Positions 15,314 through 17,728 of a stretch of DNA of 17,728 nt are shown here, in pieces (within the stretch, counting starts at the first letter, position 1; the number at the start of each line of letters is the position of its first letter). Both the position numbers and the translations under genes were made by a program. The notes beneath the pieces are model-generated. The model had not been told where the DNA came from and made no database searches. It saw nothing but the letters and a program-made list of their open reading frames with translations. This stretch comes from an uncultured Sphingomonas sp. (GTDB lineage Bacteria; Pseudomonadota; Alphaproteobacteria; Sphingomonadales; Sphingomonadaceae): assembly GCA_946482655.1 (NCBI GenBank), contig CAMLSA010000070.1:1-17728 (forward strand), written 5' to 3'.

Positions 15314-15808
15314 ATGCTGCTCTATCGTTACGCGATTGCGATTGGATCCAACCGGCGCCACGGCCGTCATGGCGGGCCAGCCGGAGTCGTGCGCGCCGCG
15401 ATCGCCGCGCTCGATCAGGGCGGATTGAGGCCGGTGGCGGTTTCGCCGACGATCGTGACCCCGGCGCTGGGGCCCGCCGGGCGCAGCTTCGCAAATGCCG
15501 CGATCCTCGTCGAAACCCAGCTCGATCCGCCGGCGCTGCTCGCCCGGCTCAAGGCGACCGAGAACGCATTCGGTCGACGGCGCGGACGGCGCTGGGGCCC
15601 GCGCGTGCTCGATCTCGATATATTGCTCTGGTCGGAGGGGCGCTGGCCTCGTCACGGCGGCCGGCGTCTCATCGTGCCGCATCGCTCGCTCGAGCAGCGT
15701 GATTTCGTGCTCGAGCCGCTGGTCCGCATCGCCCCGCTCTGGCGAGTCGGTACGGGCGTTCGGACCGTGCGCCAAGCACATGCCCGGCTGACGGGTCGCG
15801 CGGGTTGA
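15314..15808 (+). CDS. folK: 2-amino-4-hydroxy-6-hydroxymethyldihydropteridine diphosphokinase (HPPK)
   Basis: This 164-residue enzyme transfers pyrophosphate from ATP to hydroxymethyldihydropterin in folate synthesis. Conserved segments are AIAIGSNRR near the start, SFANAAILVET (58-68), FGRRRGRRWGPRVLDLDILL (86-105) with the Mg-binding Asp100 and Asp102, and IVPHRSLEQRDFVLEPL. GGCGGAG 5 nt upstream supports the ATG. It is slightly rich in arginine compared with Escherichia coli HPPK but the catalytic core is complete. tRNA-Lys follows 37 bp downstream on the same strand. No other folate gene is in the window. Confidence 0.93.
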   Translation: MLLYRYAIAIGSNRRHGRHGGPAGVVRAAIAALDQGGLRPVAVSPTIVTPALGPAGRSFANAAILVETQLDPPALLARLKATENAFGRRRGRRWGPRVLDLDILLWSEGRWPRHGGRRLIVPHRSLEQRDFVLEPLVRIAPLWRVGTGVRTVRQAHARLTGRAG

Positions 15809-15845
15809 CCCTGGGGGCCGCGCCCAATAGGGAGGCGTCGTCGGT

Positions 15846-15921
15846 GGGTCCGTAGCTCAGTCGGTAGAGCAAGCGACTTTTAATCGAGAGGTCCCGGGTT
15901 CGAATCCCGGCGGACCCACCA
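15846..15921 (+). tRNA. tRNA-Lys (anticodon TTT)
   Basis: The acceptor arms GGGTCCG and CGGACCC pair perfectly, the discriminator is A and CCA is encoded (15919-15921). The D arm is GCTC-AGTCGGTA-GAGC; the anticodon loop CTTTTAA contains TTT at positions 34-36; the T arm CCGGG-TTCGAAT-CCCGG is perfect. The upper anticodon stem is unusual: 29-31 pair with 39-41, but 27/43 and 28/42 are A-G and G-A mismatches. It lies between folK and the pilin gene. Confidence 0.97.
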
Positions 15922-16061
15922 GACGCCCCCACGCGATGCTTGCCCGGGAAAACGGCTGAAACAGGTTGGTTTGCGGCGCCTTAACCCTAGCCCGTTACGT
16001 CGCCTTAATGGCGGCGGGCTTAGATCATGGCGGTACGAGATCCCTTTCCAGGAACCAGCCC

Positions 16062-16229
16062 ATGCAGAAGTTCATCCGCATTGTCCGCGACACGCGTGGC
16101 GCGACCGCCATCGAATATGGCCTGATCGCGGCGCTGATCGCCGTTGCAGCGATCACCGCCATGAGCGCGCTTGGCAATCAGCTGACGACGACGTTCACCA
16201 ACGTTACCACTAACATGAAAGCTTCCTAA
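16062..16229 (+). CDS. Flp family type IVb pilin
   Basis: This 55-residue prepilin has a short basic leader (MQKFIRIVRDTRG) followed directly by the Flp pilin hydrophobic segment starting ATAIEYGLIAALIAVAAI, where the conserved Glu-Tyr follows the prepilin-peptidase site after Gly. Flp pilins polymerise into tight-adherence (Tad) pili. AGGAA about 8 nt before the ATG at 16062 supports this start; the frame extends up to 15966 but the extra N-terminus is not pilin-like. No Tad assembly gene (cpaB, cpaC, tadA and so on) is nearby, so this is an isolated copy that would depend on a machinery encoded elsewhere. Two strong inverted repeats follow downstream. Confidence 0.93.
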   Translation: MQKFIRIVRDTRGATAIEYGLIAALIAVAAITAMSALGNQLTTTFTNVTTNMKAS

Positions 16230-16252
16230 GTCTTCGGACCAGCTTCCGCTGT

Positions 16253-16280
16253 CCCGGCCGGTGCGTATCTGCCGGTCGGG
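16253..16280 (+). terminator. GC-rich stem-loop after the pilin gene, possible terminator
   Basis: CCCGGCCGG (16253-16261) and CCGGTCGGG (16272-16280) form a 9-bp stem with one G-U wobble and a 10-nt loop. There is no T-run, so Rho-independent termination is only possible; it starts 24 bp after the pilin stop. Confidence 0.4.
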
Positions 16281-16285
16281 GCCAG

Positions 16286-16334
16286 CATGGCGGCGGCAGC
16301 TTGATCCATCATGGATCAAATTGCCGCCGCCATG
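16286..16334. repeat. 49-nt near-perfect palindrome (long hairpin)
   Basis: Two 23-nt arms flank a 3-nt loop TCA. The outer 13 bp CATGGCGGCGGCA/TGCCGCCGCCATG are perfect, then one G-U wobble and one C-A mismatch, then a perfect inner 8 bp TTGATCCA/TGGATCAA. It lies between the pilin and outer-membrane protein genes, and no T-run follows on either strand. Confidence 0.85.
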
Positions 16335-16432
16335 AGGATGCGAGCGGTTGAAGCTAATGGTTTCCTTCGTTACCGGATCGAAATGAATTCGCGCCGGTGG
16401 GGTCGGTGCAATCCGAACGAGGGGGGAAGCCG

Positions 16433-16933
16433 ATGCTTCGTTTTTTTGCCGCGACCGCGGCCGCCACGCTGTTCGCCACGCCGGCGATGGCCGACAGTTT
16501 CTATGCCGAATTGCACACCGGCTATGACGGGGTCACTTTCGCCGGCGACACCTATGGCGGCGTCGCATATGGCGGCGGGCTCGGCTATGAAGTGACCGTC
16601 GGCGGGCAGGTCTATGCCGCCATCGAGGCCAATGCCGACGACAGTACCACCAAGAGCAGTTTCCTTGGCGTGAAGTCGGGCCGCGATCTCAGCGCGATCG
16701 CCAAGCTCGGCGTGGGCATCACCGAGGATATCAGCATCTACGCGCTCGGGGGCTACACCAATGCGCGGCTCAAGGGGCCGGGCGGCGCGGTCAATCTCGA
16801 TGGCGTCCGCGCCGGATTGGGCTGGCGCTACAAGATCGGCAAGACCTATGTGAAGGGCGAGTTCCTCTACTCGAACTATGAACAGGGCGTCGCACGCTAT
16901 CAGGGCATGGCGGGTATCGGCTATCAGTTCTGA
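16433..16933 (+). CDS. Outer-membrane beta-barrel protein (porin-like, small)
   Basis: This 166-residue protein has a clear Sec signal peptide (MLRFFAATAAATLFATPAMA, cleavage before Asp21) and a mature part of alternating polar/hydrophobic beta strands with turns rich in Gly and Asp, ending in GIGYQF; the C-terminal Phe is the usual signal for BamA-dependent insertion. The size (about 146 mature residues) suits an 8-stranded barrel of the OmpA/OmpW/Opa-like kind, as in many sphingomonad outer-membrane proteins. GGGGGGAAG 2 nt before CG-ATG supports the start at 16433 rather than 16397. No OmpA C-terminal domain is present. The cargo or adhesive role is unknown. It lies 203 bp after the pilin gene. 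Confidence 0.85.
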   Translation: MLRFFAATAAATLFATPAMADSFYAELHTGYDGVTFAGDTYGGVAYGGGLGYEVTVGGQVYAAIEANADDSTTKSSFLGVKSGRDLSAIAKLGVGITEDISIYALGGYTNARLKGPGGAVNLDGVRAGLGWRYKIGKTYVKGEFLYSNYEQGVARYQGMAGIGYQF

Positions 16934-16947
16934 TAGCTGAATGCCGC

Positions 16948-16966
16948 GCCGGGGCCTTGCTCCGGC
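16948..16966 (+). terminator. Short stem-loop after the outer-membrane protein gene
   Basis: GCCGGGG (16948-16954) and CTCCGGC (16960-16966) form a 7-bp stem with one G-U wobble and a 5-nt loop, 14 bp after the stop codon. The following sequence has only a weak T content, so termination is plausible but not strong. Confidence 0.4.
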
Positions 16967-16992
16967 TACGCGCGTTCCCTAACTGTTCGCGG

Positions 16993-17728
16993 GTGACTCA
17001 GGACATTCCCGCACCCGAACCCGGCTATCTGCGCGGGCTGAACCCGCCCCAGCGCGAAGCCGTGCTCACCACTGAGGGGCCGGTGCTGGTGCTGGCCGGC
17101 GCGGGTACGGGAAAAACCGCGGCGCTGACCGCCCGGCTCGCTCATCTCGTCGCCACGCGCCGCGCCTGGCCGTCGGAGATTCTGGCGGTGACCTTCACCA
17201 ACAAGGCGGCGCGGGAGATGCGCGAGCGGGTCGGCCGGCTGCTCGGCCAGGCGGTGGAAGGGATGCCCTGGCTCGGCACCTTCCACGCGGTCGCGGCGCG
17301 GATGCTGCGCCGCCATGCCGAGCTGGCCGGGCTGACCCCCAGCTTCACCATTCTCGACACCGACGATCAGCTCCGCCTTCTCAAGCAGCTCCTTGCCGCC
17401 GCCGATCTCGACGAGAAGCGCTGGCCGGCGCGCCAGCTCGCCGGGCTGATCGATCGCTGGAAGAACCGCGGCATGACCCCCGCCGATATCGACGCCGGCG
17501 AGGCGGAGCAGTTCGCCAATGGCCGGGGCGGCGAGCTCTATCAGCAATATCAGGATCGGCTGCGCGCGGTGAACGCCTGCGATTTCGGCGATCTTCTGCT
17601 CCACATGCTCGTGATCCTCAAGACCCATCGCGACGTGCTCGCCGACTATCAGCAGCGCTTCCGTTACGTGATGGTCGACGAATATCAGGACACCAACAGC
17701 GCCCAGTATCTCTGGCTCCGGCTGATCG
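16993..17728 (+). CDS. UvrD/PcrA/Rep-type DNA helicase (3' end cut off)
   Basis: The frame opens with GTG at 16993 and runs off the window after 245 codons. It shows a superfamily 1 helicase N-terminus: Q motif LNPPQREAV (16-24), Walker A AGAGTGKT (35-42), motif Ia AVTFTNKAAREMRERV, LGTFHAVAARML, and the Walker B motif VMVDEYQDTN (226-235, DEYQD 229-233). This matches UvrD/PcrA, a 3'-to-5' helicase in nucleotide-excision and mismatch repair; telling UvrD from PcrA or Rep needs the missing C-terminal part. An in-frame TTG at 16957 exists, but the protein motif spacing fits the GTG. It starts 59 bp after the outer-membrane protein gene. Confidence 0.93.
   Translation, partial: MTQDIPAPEPGYLRGLNPPQREAVLTTEGPVLVLAGAGTGKTAALTARLAHLVATRRAWPSEILAVTFTNKAAREMRERVGRLLGQAVEGMPWLGTFHAVAARMLRRHAELAGLTPSFTILDTDDQLRLLKQLLAAADLDEKRWPARQLAGLIDRWKNRGMTPADIDAGEAEQFANGRGGELYQQYQDRLRAVNACDFGDLLLHMLVILKTHRDVLADYQQRFRYVMVDEYQDTNSAQYLWLRLI

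Noticed and set aside
15669..15932. Minus-strand open frame over the tRNA containing GIRTRDLSIKSRLLYRLSYG
   Set aside because: This is the well-known artefact of translating the antisense of a tRNA gene.
15966..16061. CtrA-like TTAA-N7-TTAA site upstream of the pilin gene
   Set aside because: TTAACC and CCTTAA half-sites are present, but no pair has the required 7-bp spacing without at least two mismatches.
1..17728. CRISPR array, insertion sequence, prophage or plasmid functions
   Set aside because: No regularly spaced direct repeats, transposase, integrase or replication-initiation genes are visible anywhere in the window.

Overview
The window is about 17.7 kb of high-GC DNA with the gene content of an alphaproteobacterium, most likely a sphingomonad (Sphingomonadales). 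The evidence is the TTG-started pdhA followed by a pdhB with an N-terminal lipoyl domain, a type 5 (UDGb-like) uracil-DNA glycosylase next to an FtsB/DivIC gene, a MidA/NDUFAF7 methyltransferase after lgt, an isolated Flp pilin and strong GGGGGA-type ribosome binding sites. The assignment rests on recognised protein families, not on a database search. Both ends cut genes: a nitronate-monooxygenase-like flavoprotein on the left and a UvrD/PcrA helicase on the right.

Layout. Positions 1-1906 hold the 5'-truncated flavin oxidoreductase and a class I glutamine amidotransferase. Positions 2005-6834 hold a compact signalling locus: a STAS-domain antagonist, a metallo-beta-lactamase-fold hydrolase and a CHASE2-SpoIIE membrane phosphatase on the plus strand, an OmpA-domain lipoprotein and a secreted FecR-domain protein on the minus strand, and an RsbW-like ATPase (switch kinase) on the plus strand. 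Positions 6913-8882 hold lgt and the MidA/NDUFAF7 methyltransferase. Positions 9014-9813 hold three small conserved-looking genes of unknown function. Positions 9823-11433 (minus) run from a single-domain response regulator to a non-catalytic squalene/phytoene-synthase-like protein to a membrane-anchored EF-hand protein. Positions 11533-14051 (minus) are pdhA-pdhB, preceded by ftsB and the uracil-DNA glycosylase, all on the minus strand. Divergent from these are folK, tRNA-Lys(TTT), a Flp/TadA-type pilin, an outer-membrane beta-barrel protein and the start of uvrD.

The most interesting locus is 2005-6834. Antagonist, phosphatase and kinase make a complete partner-switching set. The phosphatase has a predicted periplasmic CHASE2 sensor, and two envelope proteins (FecR-domain and peptidoglycan-binding OmpA-domain) lie between it and the kinase. 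No sigma factor lies in the window, so the output is unknown; the embedded MBL-fold hydrolase or an off-window target are candidates. A second point is that homologues of two mitochondrial complex I assembly factors, NDUFAF7 and (more tentatively) NDUFAF6, lie within about 2 kb of each other. The NDUFAF6-like gene has no ATG, GTG or TTG at its conserved N-terminus. Other notable sequences are a 49-nt near-perfect palindrome after the pilin gene, a perfect 18-bp palindrome between two of the small genes, and tandem mismatches in the anticodon stem of tRNA-Lys.
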